The notes under the pieces: generated by a model
What the model was told of the DNA's origin: nothing
Seen by the model: only the letters and a program-made list of their open reading frames with translations
The model's database searches: none
Made by a program: the position numbers and the translations under genes
Assembly (NCBI GenBank): GCA_000755425.1
Contig: BBMT01000001.1
Location: 372,001-436,000 of the forward strand
DNA: 64,000 nt
Reading direction: 5' to 3'
Source of the DNA: Vibrio maritimus
Lineage (GTDB): Bacteria; Pseudomonadota; Gammaproteobacteria; Enterobacterales; Vibrionaceae
In this document: one piece after another, positions 9,727 to 18,594 of the stretch
How positions within the stretch are numbered: position 1 is the first letter of the stretch
Layout: every line of letters begins with the position of its first letter

Positions 9727-9751
9727 AAAAGTGCTAATTGCTAGCACTTTT
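9727..9751 (-). terminator. Terminator of the arsR-type gene
   Basis: Perfect ten-bp stem AAAAGTGCTA / TAGCACTTTT with a five-base loop, overlapping the stop codon of the ArsR-family gene. Confidence 0.85.
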
Positions 9752-10034
9752 CATCGACACAACATTCATCTTGTAAAAAGCCAATAACGCCCGTGAGATG
9801 TTCGTATTGTGCTACACAAAATAGAGTACGACCTTCGCGACGCTGCTCTATTAAATTCGCCGAAGCAAGACTAGATATATGGTGTGATAGTGTCGAACCT
9901 GGAATATCAAGTCGCTCTTGTATCTCACCGACAGGGATACCTTGTCGTCCTGCTTTGACGACTTGTCGATAGATAGCGAGGCGGGTAACGTGTCCCAGCT
10001 CTTTTAATGCTTTTGCTGCAACTTCAATCTGCAT
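9741..10034 (-). CDS. ArsR family transcriptional regulator
   Basis: 97-residue winged-helix metalloregulator-type protein: AKALKELGHVTRLAIYRQV, IPVGEIQERLDIPGSTLSHHIS (recognition helix) and the beta-wing LIEQRREGRTLF. The C-terminus ECCVDEKC supplies three cysteines that could bind arsenite or another soft metal or metalloid. I use the internal ATG at 10034 because GGAGAG stands eight bases before it; an upstream in-frame start would run into the operator. A perfect palindrome lies 22 bases upstream, suggesting autoregulation. No ars resistance genes adjoin it, so arsenic sensing is an inference from the cysteines only. Confidence 0.82.
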   Translation of the reverse strand: MQIEVAAKALKELGHVTRLAIYRQVVKAGRQGIPVGEIQERLDIPGSTLSHHISSLASANLIEQRREGRTLFCVAQYEHLTGVIGFLQDECCVDEKC

Positions 10035-10053
10035 GTGTTTCTCTCCGCAATGA

Positions 10054-10798
10054 CTATTTCGATAGTAATCGAAATTTTGAGTCAGCGCTAGGGACAATCA
10101 AGAAAAGCACCAGTGCAAATGCCAATGAACCAAATAGGTCTTCCGGACGGTGCATGCCAAGCCAAAGTCGACTGGTCGCCACGCCAACTGCCCACAACAT
10201 GACTAACGATGAGAGAACAGGATATTGGTGATTGGCAAATAACCCAGCAAAGAAAAGAACACACACTGCCACGAAAATTGTGTGGCCAGAAGGAAAAGAA
10301 TAGTCAGTTTCACCCAACCAGTGCTTGGTGCGCCATTGGCTTACTTCATCGCTCGCTAGAACGATGATCTGGTTTTGGTCAGTACTATCAAGCGTGTAAA
10401 ACTGTTCGGGTGAAGAAATCAGACCCTCGGCCGCTAGTTCATGAGTGTAAGGCCTAGGACTTTCTGTCCACTGCTTCAGGAACGTCTTTGCGCCAAAGCT
10501 TAATACTAACAGTAACCCTAACTGTGCAATCAAAATCACTTTGTACTTACTTGCTCTCGTCACCCAGAGTGTTATCACTCCAAGTATCGCTAATGTGATT
10601 AGGAACTTGGTGACCAGCAGAATAAGACAGTAATTGCATCACGGTACCTAGCTCGTTGCTTACTTGGGCGCTGAGTTCGAATGGGTAAAGCAAAGATGAT
10701 AGAACGAACAAAATGGTCGCCACGATAGCAAGGCAGACAATCCCCAACAATTTATCTTGGGTAAAAAATCGCAGTTGATGAAGGTTTAAATTTGGCAT
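10054..10798 (-). CDS. pgpB: PgpB-type PAP2 phosphatase, frameshifted
   Basis: Membrane phosphatidylglycerophosphatase B / undecaprenyl-pyrophosphate phosphatase family. The C-terminal part holds all three PAP2 motifs: KTFLKQWTESPRP, FPSGHT and SRLWLGMHRPEDL, in an arrangement like E. coli PgpB. The N-terminal 60 or so residues (first membrane helix and periplasmic start) are in another frame, ending around 10610-10640. Here the repair is removal of one base (for example one T in TTATTC), giving LLVTKFLITLAILGVITLW as the missing helix. Its 3' end overlaps the operator of the downstream arsR-type gene, 19 bases before that gene's start. It should dephosphorylate lipid phosphates on the periplasmic face. 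Confidence 0.82.
10056..10075. promoter_or_regulatory. Palindromic operator upstream of arsR-type gene
   Basis: ATTTCGATAGTAATCGAAAT is a perfect 8-4-8 inverted repeat of the TTCGAT...ATCGAA form common at ArsR-family operators. It starts at the last base of the pgpB stop codon and lies inside the presumed promoter of the arsR-type gene. Confidence 0.7.
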
Positions 10799-11004
10799 AG
10801 AGAGTAGGGAATGCTGATGTAAAACAGGGTGGATAGGGTATTGGATTGATTGTATTGATAATTCAGGGGAATGTCATAATTTGTTTGAATTGCCGTTTTA
10901 AGCCTCGCATTATCACTGACGCATCAAACAATAGGTCACAAAACAGTATTAGGTGGCAAGCAATGTAGCACTTGCCACACTAATTCGAGATTCTACTCAC
11001 TTTC

Positions 11005-11301
11005 TTAAAGATCACGCATTAGTTCTTCATAATCATCATTTGCTCGTTTGACTATGGTGCTTAGCTCATCTGCATCTCGATTGTTGAGCGTGATTTGCCA
11101 TGCTTTATGATCGTGAATCTCAAATCCTTTCACTAACGTTGAGTGCTGTGAACGTTTGAAGCTGAGTTCGTTCAACTCGGTATTATGGTGTTCATTGGAC
11201 TCGACAATATCAACATCGAGTTCACCGACTGGATTGACGTGAATTTGAGCGTGACGTTGGTTGCTGCCATGCAGCACGAAGTTGCGATGTGTTTTGATCA
11301 T
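11005..11301 (-). CDS. Hypothetical protein, 98 residues
   Basis: Charged, His-rich soluble protein (TELNELSFKRSQHSTLVKGF, KAWQITLNNRDADELSTI) with no signal peptide or membrane segment. I do not recognise the family. AGGAGAG precedes the start at a good distance, and the codon use resembles its neighbours, so it is likely real. It is isolated, with about 200 bases on either side. Confidence 0.6.
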   Translation of the reverse strand: MIKTHRNFVLHGSNQRHAQIHVNPVGELDVDIVESNEHHNTELNELSFKRSQHSTLVKGFEIHDHKAWQITLNNRDADELSTIVKRANDDYEELMRDL

Positions 11302-11481
11302 TGTCCTCTCCTTTGGAAAGTAACGATTCCTGATAGCCTATTAGACAGTGTAGGAGAGAGTGAATGACGTCTATATGAAATTAAAGTGAAGCTTGATAAG
11401 GGTCAAACAAACGTGCACAAAAGCGACGTACTTACATCCGGCATCGTATATACATTAAATATAGTACTTGCACGCATTGCA

Positions 11482-11949
11482 TCATTTGGTCGAGAAATGC
11501 TCTCGTAGTGCTGAACGTCGGTTCTGAGCTGGATTGTAACCATCCATGGGAACGGTATCTTCGTAGCCTTCAAGAATAAATCGTTGCGGAGGTAAAGCAG
11601 GCGTGACGCGACGAAGTTGAGGGGAGCGTGGTGTGCCGACACGTTCATAAACCCATAAGCCGCTGCCTGTTTTAAGACGAACAATGCGACCATCAAATTC
11701 GAAGGACGTTGTCACCAGTCGATGGTTACGAAGCGCACCTGCGTCAGAAAACGTCAAGATTTCTGTGCTTTGCTTCGGAGCGCCAATTTCAATCCAATTG
11801 CCGTAGACGCGGGTTGGGGAAATATGGTTTTGGTGACTGGTGTAAAACGCAAAGCCAAGCAAGCCAGACAGCACGACGATAACCAGCAGTATTACCACCA
11901 GCATATAAGAGTCAGTATTGGTTTTTGCTCTGGCTCTAATTCTTGTCAT
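11482..11949 (-). CDS. Single-pass membrane protein, possibly DUF2850 family
   Basis: 155 residues: short basic N-terminus, one strong membrane helix (YMLVVILLVIVVLSGLLGFA), then a periplasmic domain with YGNWIEIGAP, TFSDAGALRNHRLVTTSFEF and SGLWVYERVG. This layout recalls the DUF2850 proteins of Vibrio, but I assign that only from memory of the pattern. Function unknown. It lies about 185 bases downstream of the ABC1 kinase gene on the same strand, with a possible terminator between, and could be read with it. Confidence 0.65.
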   Translation of the reverse strand: MTRIRARAKTNTDSYMLVVILLVIVVLSGLLGFAFYTSHQNHISPTRVYGNWIEIGAPKQSTEILTFSDAGALRNHRLVTTSFEFDGRIVRLKTGSGLWVYERVGTPRSPQLRRVTPALPPQRFILEGYEDTVPMDGYNPAQNRRSALREHFSTK

Positions 11950-12102
11950 TCGCTCGGCCTTCCTTGTCGCCTTGTGGAGTCTTGCTGCTCAGTTGTGTTT
12001 TGCGAGCGTCTTTAGGTGTTATCGGCTAAAGTTGAGATTACTTTACCAGACGCAGTTAAAGGGATGTTCGCCCCTTCCCTCTAACCATAGCGCTAGTCAT
12101 CA

Positions 12103-12122
12103 AAAGCCGACAGGCAGGCTTT
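12103..12122 (-). terminator. Weak terminator after the ABC1 kinase gene
   Basis: Short stem AAAGCC / GGCTTT followed on the minus strand by TTTTG. The six-bp stem makes it weak. Confidence 0.4.
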
Positions 12123-12133
12123 GTAATACTTTG

Positions 12134-13459
12134 TTATTTCACGACTTCCGTCAACTTAAACGGCAAAAATAGCTGGTTAACGTCGACTTTTGCTTTGAGT
12201 CTAGCCGCCAATAAATACAAGCCACCGATCTTACGGTGCAAGAATAACGCATCTGCGGGAGGCGTATGCCAATAGTCTTGCTCCATACTGATAATGGTGC
12301 CTGCTTCACTGATGCGCTGTGCAAGGTTACTGGCGCCAAAATCATAGCTACCTTGATGCTTAAGTGGCTCGCCGGCAAGTTTAACTAGGTTCACGACTGC
12401 ATCTCTCTGCGCAGGTAGGATTTGTTGAGTAAAGAAGCCGATCTGCTGCAATGCACGATAGAGCGCCTCGTCGTCACCGTCGAGAATGGCACTGAAAGCG
12501 AGACGATAGCCATCGCTAATACGGTCGTCGTAAGCTCGAGTCGCACCAAAATCGAGCAGGACGACTTTTTGTTGCCGCTCATCAAAAAGAAAGTTAGCGA
12601 AGTTAGGATCCGTTTGTACCAGCTTAAAATCGAATATCTCTTTGAACAGAAGCTCCAACAGCAAGGTAACTACACGGTCGCGAGTTTGTTGGCTGCTGTT
12701 CACTAACGACTCTATCGCGACGCCATCTACATAGGTCATAGCGAGCACATTATCGGTTGTGAGTTCATCTCGAACATCAGGCAAAACAAACTGCGGGGAG
12801 CTTGCGAGGTAGTCGCGAAATTGGCGCAGAAGTTTGGCCTCTAATAAGTAATCTGCCTCGGCATGAAGCTGTTTTTTTGCCTCTTCCAGTAATCCTTTAT
12901 AATCGACATCCTTAGGAATCAGTCCAACCACATTGAGTAGGGTGCCTACATTGTCGACGTCACTGTCGATGCTTTGCTTGATGCCTGGATATTGCACTTT
13001 AATCGCCAGTTTAGTGCCATCATCTGAATGGGCTTGGTGTACTTGACCAATCGATGCGCTCGCGATGGGTTTGAAGTTAAATTCGATGAAGTTTTGCTTC
13101 CAGTCAGCTCCCAATTCTTGTGAAAGAACCGAGGAAAGCTGGCTGGCGGGCATTGGTGAAGCATCGGAGCGCAGTCTTGAAAGAATGTCAGCCAATTCTG
13201 GGCTAATAAGATCACCGGCATCCATCGACATTAGCTGACCGACTTTCATCGCTGCACCGCGAAGGTGAGCAAGTTGGTCGGCCACTCGTTTGACGTTACT
13301 CGGGGTGAGTAGCAATTCGCGAGCCTTGGGTCGCTTTCCTTGAGCAAACTGTTTGGCGCCCTCTGTGACCATAGAGCCTGTAACTCGCGTTGCCAGTGAG
13401 GCTAATTTCCCGAAGCGGGTGAGGCGATTCGTTGGGACTTTACTTTCCTGATTGGACAT
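12134..13459 (-). CDS. ABC1/AarF (UbiB-type) atypical kinase
   Basis: 441 residues of the ABC1/ADCK/UbiB family. Diagnostic motifs are the KxGQ region (GAAMKVGQLMSMDAGD), the Ala-rich loop ASASIGQVHQAH, the catalytic region VQTDPNFANFLF (family QxDxHPGN) and metal-binding LLDFGATR. It has no C-terminal membrane helices, unlike UbiB proper, so it is more likely a paralogue than the ubiquinone-biosynthesis UbiB. The family acts as an ATPase/kinase-like protein linked to lipids and quinones. Note QTDPNFAN in place of the usual HPGN, where the His-Gly pair is replaced. Monocistronic, divergent from ppnP. Confidence 0.88.
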   Translation of the reverse strand: MSNQESKVPTNRLTRFGKLASLATRVTGSMVTEGAKQFAQGKRPKARELLLTPSNVKRVADQLAHLRGAAMKVGQLMSMDAGDLISPELADILSRLRSDASPMPASQLSSVLSQELGADWKQNFIEFNFKPIASASIGQVHQAHSDDGTKLAIKVQYPGIKQSIDSDVDNVGTLLNVVGLIPKDVDYKGLLEEAKKQLHAEADYLLEAKLLRQFRDYLASSPQFVLPDVRDELTTDNVLAMTYVDGVAIESLVNSSQQTRDRVVTLLLELLFKEIFDFKLVQTDPNFANFLFDERQQKVVLLDFGATRAYDDRISDGYRLAFSAILDGDDEALYRALQQIGFFTQQILPAQRDAVVNLVKLAGEPLKHQGSYDFGASNLAQRISEAGTIISMEQDYWHTPPADALFLHRKIGGLYLLAARLKAKVDVNQLFLPFKLTEVVK

Positions 13460-13589
13460 ACCTTGTCTCTGATTAATTGATTCTGTTTATTTATACCATC
13501 ACAGACTAGCAAGTGATCAATGACTTGTTTTAGTTAACTTTGTGAGGTAAAACGATGTTTTGCCTTAAGTAAATTACAAGGAAGTCATT

Positions 13590-13871
13590 ATGATCAAAGA
13601 AAACACTTATTTTGAAGGAAACGTGAAATCACTCGCTTTTACGCAAGCGGACGGCGACAGTAGTGTCGGTGTTATGGCGCCGGGTGAATACACGTTTGGA
13701 ACCGCTGCTCCAGAGAAAATGACGGTAGTGAAAGGCGCGCTAACGGTTCGTTTAGCTAACACGCAAGAGTGGAAAACCTACACAGCGGGTCAGGCGTTTG
13801 ACGTTGAAGGTGACTCAAGCTTTGATTTGCAGGTCGAGCAAGCAACTGCTTATCTTTGCGAATATCTGTAG
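13590..13871 (+). CDS. ppnP: Pyrimidine/purine nucleoside phosphorylase PpnP
   Basis: 93-residue cupin matching E. coli YaiE/PpnP along its length: [39 protein letters not shown] and the C-terminus ATAYLCEYL. The family splits several nucleosides with phosphate into base and ribose-1-phosphate. AAGGAAG lies just before the ATG. It is alone, convergent with the pirin gene. Confidence 0.92.
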   Translation: MIKENTYFEGNVKSLAFTQADGDSSVGVMAPGEYTFGTAAPEKMTVVKGALTVRLANTQEWKTYTAGQAFDVEGDSSFDLQVEQATAYLCEYL

Positions 13872-13911
13872 TAGTAATAGCGATAGCGTAAAAAGAATCG
13901 TAGAAAAAAGA

Positions 13912-13938
13912 ACGCATCGACGTAGTCAGTCGATGCGT
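13912..13938 (-). terminator. Terminator of the pirin gene
   Basis: Perfect ten-bp stem ACGCATCGAC / GTCGATGCGT with a seven-base loop, followed on the minus strand by TTCTTTTTT. Confidence 0.85.
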
Positions 13939-13988
13939 GACACACAGGCAGTGGATTAAGGTGTCAAATCTAAAACTTGGTTGTTGAA

Positions 13989-14837
13989 TCAATAACGTTC
14001 AAATTCGCCGCGATTATAGTCATGAATAGCCTGCTGTATTTCTTGACTGCTATTCATAACAAATGGACCGTAATGAACGACTGGCTCGTTGATAGGTTCA
14101 CCTACGAATACTAACAACCCCGTATCTTCTCTCGCTTCAATCTCCATAGCCTCTCCTTTTGAGACTAGTGCAAGTTCACCTTTATTCAATTTTTTCTCAC
14201 TCAATGAGATTTCACCTTCGTAGACATAAATCATGGCGTTGTGGTGTTCAGGTGTGCCTAAAACGAGTTGGTCGCCTTTTTCAGCGCGCCAATCAGCAAC
14301 GGTTGCCGCCACGCCTGTTTGTGTGAGCGGACCACTCAAAGCCTCACCATCGATGGTTAATGTGCCAGCTAATAGACGTACTAATCCAACTCCCGGTTTT
14401 TGATACTCGGTAATCGTTTCTGGTTGGAAGTCGTGGTACTGAGCTGGCTTCATTTTGTCTCTAGCTGGTTGGTTAATCCAAATCTGAAAACCGTGCAGCT
14501 GGCCGTCATCCATTATTGGCATCTCGCTATGGATGACGCCACGGCCTGCCGCCATCCATTGAGCACCGCCGGAGCGTAACTCGCCCACGTTTCCCATATG
14601 GTCACGATGTTGGAAGTGACCTTGCATCATATAGGTAAGTGTCTCAATACCTCGGTGTGGGTGAGGGGGAAATCCGCCAACATAATCTTTTTTGTCGTCG
14701 GATTTGAGCTCATCAATCATAAGAAACGGCGAGAACGCCTGGTTGTCAAAGCCGTGTACACGTCGAATTTTTACACCATCACCATCAGAGGTGGCATGCG
14801 ATGGAATGATCTGTTGAATGGTTCTAAATGAAGTCAT
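13989..14837 (-). CDS. Pirin family bicupin protein
   Basis: 282 residues. The N-terminal cupin has the metal site FPPHPHRGIETLTYMMQGHF and HRDHMGNVGELRSGGAQWM, with GRGVIHSEMP and LHGFQIWINQP, typical of pirins such as YhhW. The C-terminal pirin_C domain has HNAMIYVYEGEIS. Bacterial pirins bind a metal, and some oxidise quercetin; the real substrate here is unknown. Its upstream region carries an 18-base perfect palindrome at 14871-14888. GGAGGT precedes the start codon. Confidence 0.9.
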   Translation of the reverse strand: MTSFRTIQQIIPSHATSDGDGVKIRRVHGFDNQAFSPFLMIDELKSDDKKDYVGGFPPHPHRGIETLTYMMQGHFQHRDHMGNVGELRSGGAQWMAAGRGVIHSEMPIMDDGQLHGFQIWINQPARDKMKPAQYHDFQPETITEYQKPGVGLVRLLAGTLTIDGEALSGPLTQTGVAATVADWRAEKGDQLVLGTPEHHNAMIYVYEGEISLSEKKLNKGELALVSKGEAMEIEAREDTGLLVFVGEPINEPVVHYGPFVMNSSQEIQQAIHDYNRGEFERY

Positions 14838-14870
14838 TTGGGACCTCCTTGTTATCTGATAGTCAAACTA

Positions 14871-14888
14871 TAGATCTCCGGAGATCTA
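14871..14888. promoter_or_regulatory. Perfect 18-base palindrome upstream of the pirin gene
   Basis: TAGATCTCCGGAGATCTA reads the same on both strands. It lies 34 bases upstream of the pirin start, where a repressor site would be expected. No regulator gene adjoins it. Confidence 0.5.
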
Positions 14889-14957
14889 AAGAGCAGAGTG
14901 GAAATGTGAAAGAGACGTTCGAATAGTTTGAACTTAAAACTGCATGTGTATTTTTAT

Positions 14958-14973
14958 AAAACTATATAGTTTT
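14958..14973. promoter_or_regulatory. Perfect 16-base palindrome upstream of the sugar-kinase cluster
   Basis: AAAACTATATAGTTTT, 135 bases before the first ROK kinase gene. Possible operator or promoter element of the cluster. Confidence 0.4.
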
Positions 14974-15107
14974 GTGACTTGTTCGTAATTTTGAGGGTCT
15001 CGTCCTTTAGAAGAGAACGAAAATTTGTTTTATTAGAATCAATCCAACGAGATGTTGGTGAACCCAGGTTTAAAGATTGGCGAACAAACAAATCAAGAGA
15101 GCAGGAC

Positions 15108-16003
15108 ATGATAGTAGGACTAGATATCGGCGGCACAAAAATAGAGGGTGTCGGACTCGACGCCAATAACTACGAGACCTTGGTTGTTCATCGTGAGCCA
15201 ACGGCAAAAAACAGTTATTCAGAGTTCTTAGCTGCCGTGATGTCTGTGATTGATGCTGTGAGCCAACATGGGGAGATCGAATCTATTGGCATAGGCTGCT
15301 GTGGCTCTGTCGGTAATGATGGCCTGATGCAGGGTGCAAACGTGTCTGTGTTGAATGGAGAGGATTTCATTGGTGATATTCAAAAGCAGATCGATGTGCC
15401 AGTTGCTATTGCGAATGATGCAGATTGTCTTGCGCTTTCTGAATACAAGGATGGCGCAGCAAAGCAAGCGACCAACTCCTGTGTCGCCGTCATCATTGGA
15501 ACTGGCTGCGGTGCCGGTGTAGTAATCAACAATGGCTTGGTGACCGGTCTCAATAAGCTCGGTGGCGAGCTGGGACACAATCCACTTCCTAACTTTAACC
15601 CAGAGGTTGATGGTCATCCTCACCAGTGTTACTGCGGCTCGATGAACTGCGCAGAGTCATTTGTCTCAGGCACAGGCTTTGCTCGCACATTTGCAGAGAA
15701 GTACGAGCCGCAAATTCTAGAGAGATTATGGCCCTCTACGAAAGAGGGGATGAAAGAGCCGTTGAGCACTTCGATTTGTATTGTGATCAGCTCGCTAGAA
15801 CTTTGGGTGCAATTGTGAACTTTGTTGATCCTGAAGTTATTGTACTTGGTGGTGGAATGTCGAATGTAGACGAAGTGTATCCTTTGGTTCAGCAAAAACT
15901 CTCGAAATACACCTTCACAAAGTCGGTCACAACCCAGGTTGTAAAAAGCGTACATGGGGACTCGTCTGGTGTCCGAGGTGCCGCCTTCTTACACACGCTC
16001 TAG
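15108..16003 (+). CDS. ROK family sugar kinase (Mak/fructokinase-like), frameshifted
   Basis: About 298 residues when restored. The phosphate-binding motif GLDIGGTKIEG opens the protein. IANDADCLALSE, VIIGTGCGAGV and the zinc site HQCYCGSMNCAESFVSGTGF follow, and the C-terminus has DPEVIVLGGGMSN and HGDSSGVRGAAFL. These match E. coli manno(fructo)kinase Mak more closely than NagK. The frame breaks near 15710; extending AAA by one A gives PQNSREIMALYERG and restores continuity. The start is set by GAGCAGG seven bases before the ATG. First of three genes with a second ROK kinase and a GH1 glycosidase, so it probably phosphorylates the sugar released by that pathway. Confidence 0.82.
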
Positions 16004-16072
16004 CCAAAACTCATCGCTTTGTCACGGACAAACACTTAATTAAGCAAATATAACGAGTTCATAAAAGAAACT

Positions 16073-16981
16073 ATGACACTAAAAGACGACCTGTTCCTAA
16101 CTCTAGATTTTGGTGGCTCATCGGTGAAAGGTGCCGTCATGTCGCGTGATGCTCAAATTCATGAGCGATTCTCGCTCCCTAGCCAAGCTGACAGTTATGA
16201 ACAATGGCTAGACACCTTTACCCCAAAGTTCGACGAACTCCTTGAACGCTTTGCACTGAAGGGTATCGCGATAAGTACTTGCGGAGCCGTCAATGTCGAT
16301 ACTGGGGTGATAGAAGGAGCAAGTGCTCTACCCTATATCCACGATATCGATGTCAGATCTTTATACCAAGCTCGTTTCCACCTGCCAGTTGAACTAGAAA
16401 ACGATGGCTGCTGCGCGGCACTTGCAGAAGACTGGCTTGGAGCCGGGAAAGAAGATGACGAATTTTGCCTACTAGTATTGGGCTCTGGGATAGGTGGTGC
16501 CATCGTGCGTGATGGTAGAGTCATCAAAGGGACGCACTTGCACGCGGGGGAGTTTGGCTACTGCATACTCCGTTTTGAAGAAGGGCAGCCTATTACCTAT
16601 TCGAACGCCGCATCCACTCGTGCCCTTGTTAAAAACGTAGCTATGAACAAGAGTCAAAAAGTCGAAGATTTCGATGGTGTTAAAGTGTTTTCCCTCTACG
16701 AACAGGGTGACAACGACGTACTGCCGTTGGTCGAACAATGGTATGGCGATCTGGCAACGATTCTCTTTAATGTTCAGTACTCTTTAGATCCCAAACGCAT
16801 TCTACTTGGAGGGGCGGTCAGCCGTAGCCCTCGATTAATTGACAATATCAATCGCAAACTGGACGAGCTGCAAGCTAGCATCCCAATTGCTCGAATACGC
16901 CCAGTTCCCGCACTGACACAATTTGGTAACGACGCCAATCTGATTGGCGCTTTGAAACATTTTCTGAATAGACAAGGTTAG
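16073..16981 (+). CDS. ROK family kinase (beta-glucoside kinase-like)
   Basis: 302 residues with a ROK fold: LTLDFGGSSVKGAVM (phosphate 1), ISTCGAVNVDTGVIEG, ENDGCCAALAE, VLGSGIGGAIV and KRILLGGAVSR. It lacks the Cys-rich zinc motif of the upstream kinase, as do beta-glucoside kinases (BglK) and many other ROK proteins. It lies five bases before the GH1 gene. BglK phosphorylates cellobiose or other beta-glucosides at O6, producing the substrate for a phospho-beta-glucosidase. That pairing supports the assignment, but sugar specificity is inferred from context only. Confidence 0.78.
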   Translation: MTLKDDLFLTLDFGGSSVKGAVMSRDAQIHERFSLPSQADSYEQWLDTFTPKFDELLERFALKGIAISTCGAVNVDTGVIEGASALPYIHDIDVRSLYQARFHLPVELENDGCCAALAEDWLGAGKEDDEFCLLVLGSGIGGAIVRDGRVIKGTHLHAGEFGYCILRFEEGQPITYSNAASTRALVKNVAMNKSQKVEDFDGVKVFSLYEQGDNDVLPLVEQWYGDLATILFNVQYSLDPKRILLGGAVSRSPRLIDNINRKLDELQASIPIARIRPVPALTQFGNDANLIGALKHFLNRQG

Positions 16982-16985
16982 TAAG

Positions 16986-18385
16986 ATGACGACATACACT
17001 TTTCCGCAAAATTTTTTGTGGGGCGCCGCTGCGTCTGGCATTCAAACAGAAGGCACCACAAATAAAGCCAACGATTCTATTTGGGATCTTTGGCACCAAC
17101 AAAGCCCAGAACGTTTTTATCGCGGCATCAGCTCTCAAACGGTAACGGATACCTACCACCGTTACAAAGAAGATGTACAAGACATGAAAAAGGTCGGCTT
17201 CAATTCGTATCGTACCTCTATTCAGTGGTCTCGACTGATCAAAGACTACGAAACTGGCGAGGTTTGCCAAGACGCCGTAGAGTTTTACAACAACTACATT
17301 GATGAAATGATCGCCAATGGCATTGAGCCGATGATGAACCTCTATCACTTTGACATGCCAGCAGAACTTCAGGAAAAGTTCGGCGGTTTTGAGTCAAAGA
17401 AAGTGGTCGATCTGTTTGCAGACTACGCAGAGACGGCGTTTAAACTCTTCGGCAACAAAGTGAAGCACTGGATCACGTTTAACGAGCCAATCGTGCCAGT
17501 AGAAGGCGGTTACTTGTATGACTTCCACTACCCATGTAAGAAGGATGGTAAACTCGCAGTTCAAGTGGCTTTTAACATCATGCTTGCTCATGCAAAAGCG
17601 GTACACCGTTTCAACGAGTTGCAGTTGGAAAGCTCGCAAATTGGTATCGTGCTCAATCTAACTCCTTCTTACACGCGAAATGATAGCGAAGAAGATAAAA
17701 AAGCGGCATGGTATGCAGATCTTTTGTTTAATCGCAGCTTCCTAGACCCAATGGTGAAAAACGAAATCCCTCAAGAGCTATGCGATGTATTGGCTGAGCA
17801 AGGGTTGACGCCTGAAGCAACAGAAGAAGAGATTGCCACGATTACAACCGCAAAGGTCGAGTTCCTTGGTGTTAACTATTATGTTCCGCGCCGTGTGAAA
17901 GCTCGTGAAGCAGAGTATGACCTAGATTACTTTACGCCAGAGGTCTATTTCGAGAACTACGTAAACCCAGAGGTCGGTTCAATCCTTATCGTGATAATAA
18001 CGAAATCTTGCCGACGGCTATCTACGATATCGCTAAAAATGTTCAAGAGAACTACGGCAACATTCCTTGGTACCTTGCTGAAATTGGTATTGCGATGGAT
18101 CTAGAGTCAGAAGGAGAGCCGGGTGCCGACGGTCTGATTGACGATTCCTTCCGGACAGGCTTGATGAAAGAGCACCTAGTTCAGCTACACAAAGCGATTG
18201 AAGAGGGCTCAAACTGCTTTGGTGTTCACCAGTGGACCTTTATCGATAATTGGTCTTGGCTGAACTCGTTCAAGCGTCGTTATGGTTTCTTCCGCTTGGA
18301 TTTAGAGACTGGTAACCGAATCCCTAAGAAACATGGAGTTTGGTTTAAAGAATTGGCGACGACGGGCTCGTTTGAAGTCGAGTAA
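16986..18385 (+). CDS. GH1 beta-glucosidase / 6-phospho-beta-glucosidase, frameshifted
   Basis: About 466 residues when restored, the usual GH1 length. It opens with FPQNFLWGAAASGIQTEG and has the acid/base motif TFNEP (Glu167). The frame breaks at about 17972; lengthening GG to GGG yields NPEGRFNPYRDNN and continues to the stop. The nucleophile region reads LAEIGIAMD, so the Glu is present but the usual following Asn (ENG) is Ile, from one ATT codon. The C-terminal WTFIDNWSWLNSFKRRYGF is the aglycone and phosphate/sugar-binding Trp region. It follows the second ROK kinase by five bases. Whether it cuts phosphorylated or free beta-glucosides cannot be settled by eye; the kinases favour the phosphorylated form. 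Confidence 0.85.
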
Positions 18386-18418
18386 ACCTGTCATATAGTA
18401 AATGTTTTAGATAGTAAG

Positions 18419-18442
18419 AGGGCAAGCGTGAGAGCTTGCCCT
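18419..18442 (+). terminator. Terminator of the sugar cluster
   Basis: Nine-bp stem AGGGCAAGC / GCTTGCCCT with a six-base loop, followed by TAGTTTA. Confidence 0.75.
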
Positions 18443-18594
18443 TAGTTTATCTATCTGGCTTTAAAGTCACTTTCGAGTATGACCTTTTCATGTGCTTTCC
18501 CTCGCAACGCTGCTCCTATTCGATGAAGGAGCCTACTCAATGGTTAAACAATATGCTTTGCTGAACACCTAGGCAATTAGGTGGAGAGACAAGG

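Noticed and set aside
11403..11696. 97-codon minus-strand frame overlapping the 155-residue membrane protein
   Set aside because: It shares the DNA of a better gene that has a membrane helix and a sensible start; this frame has neither.
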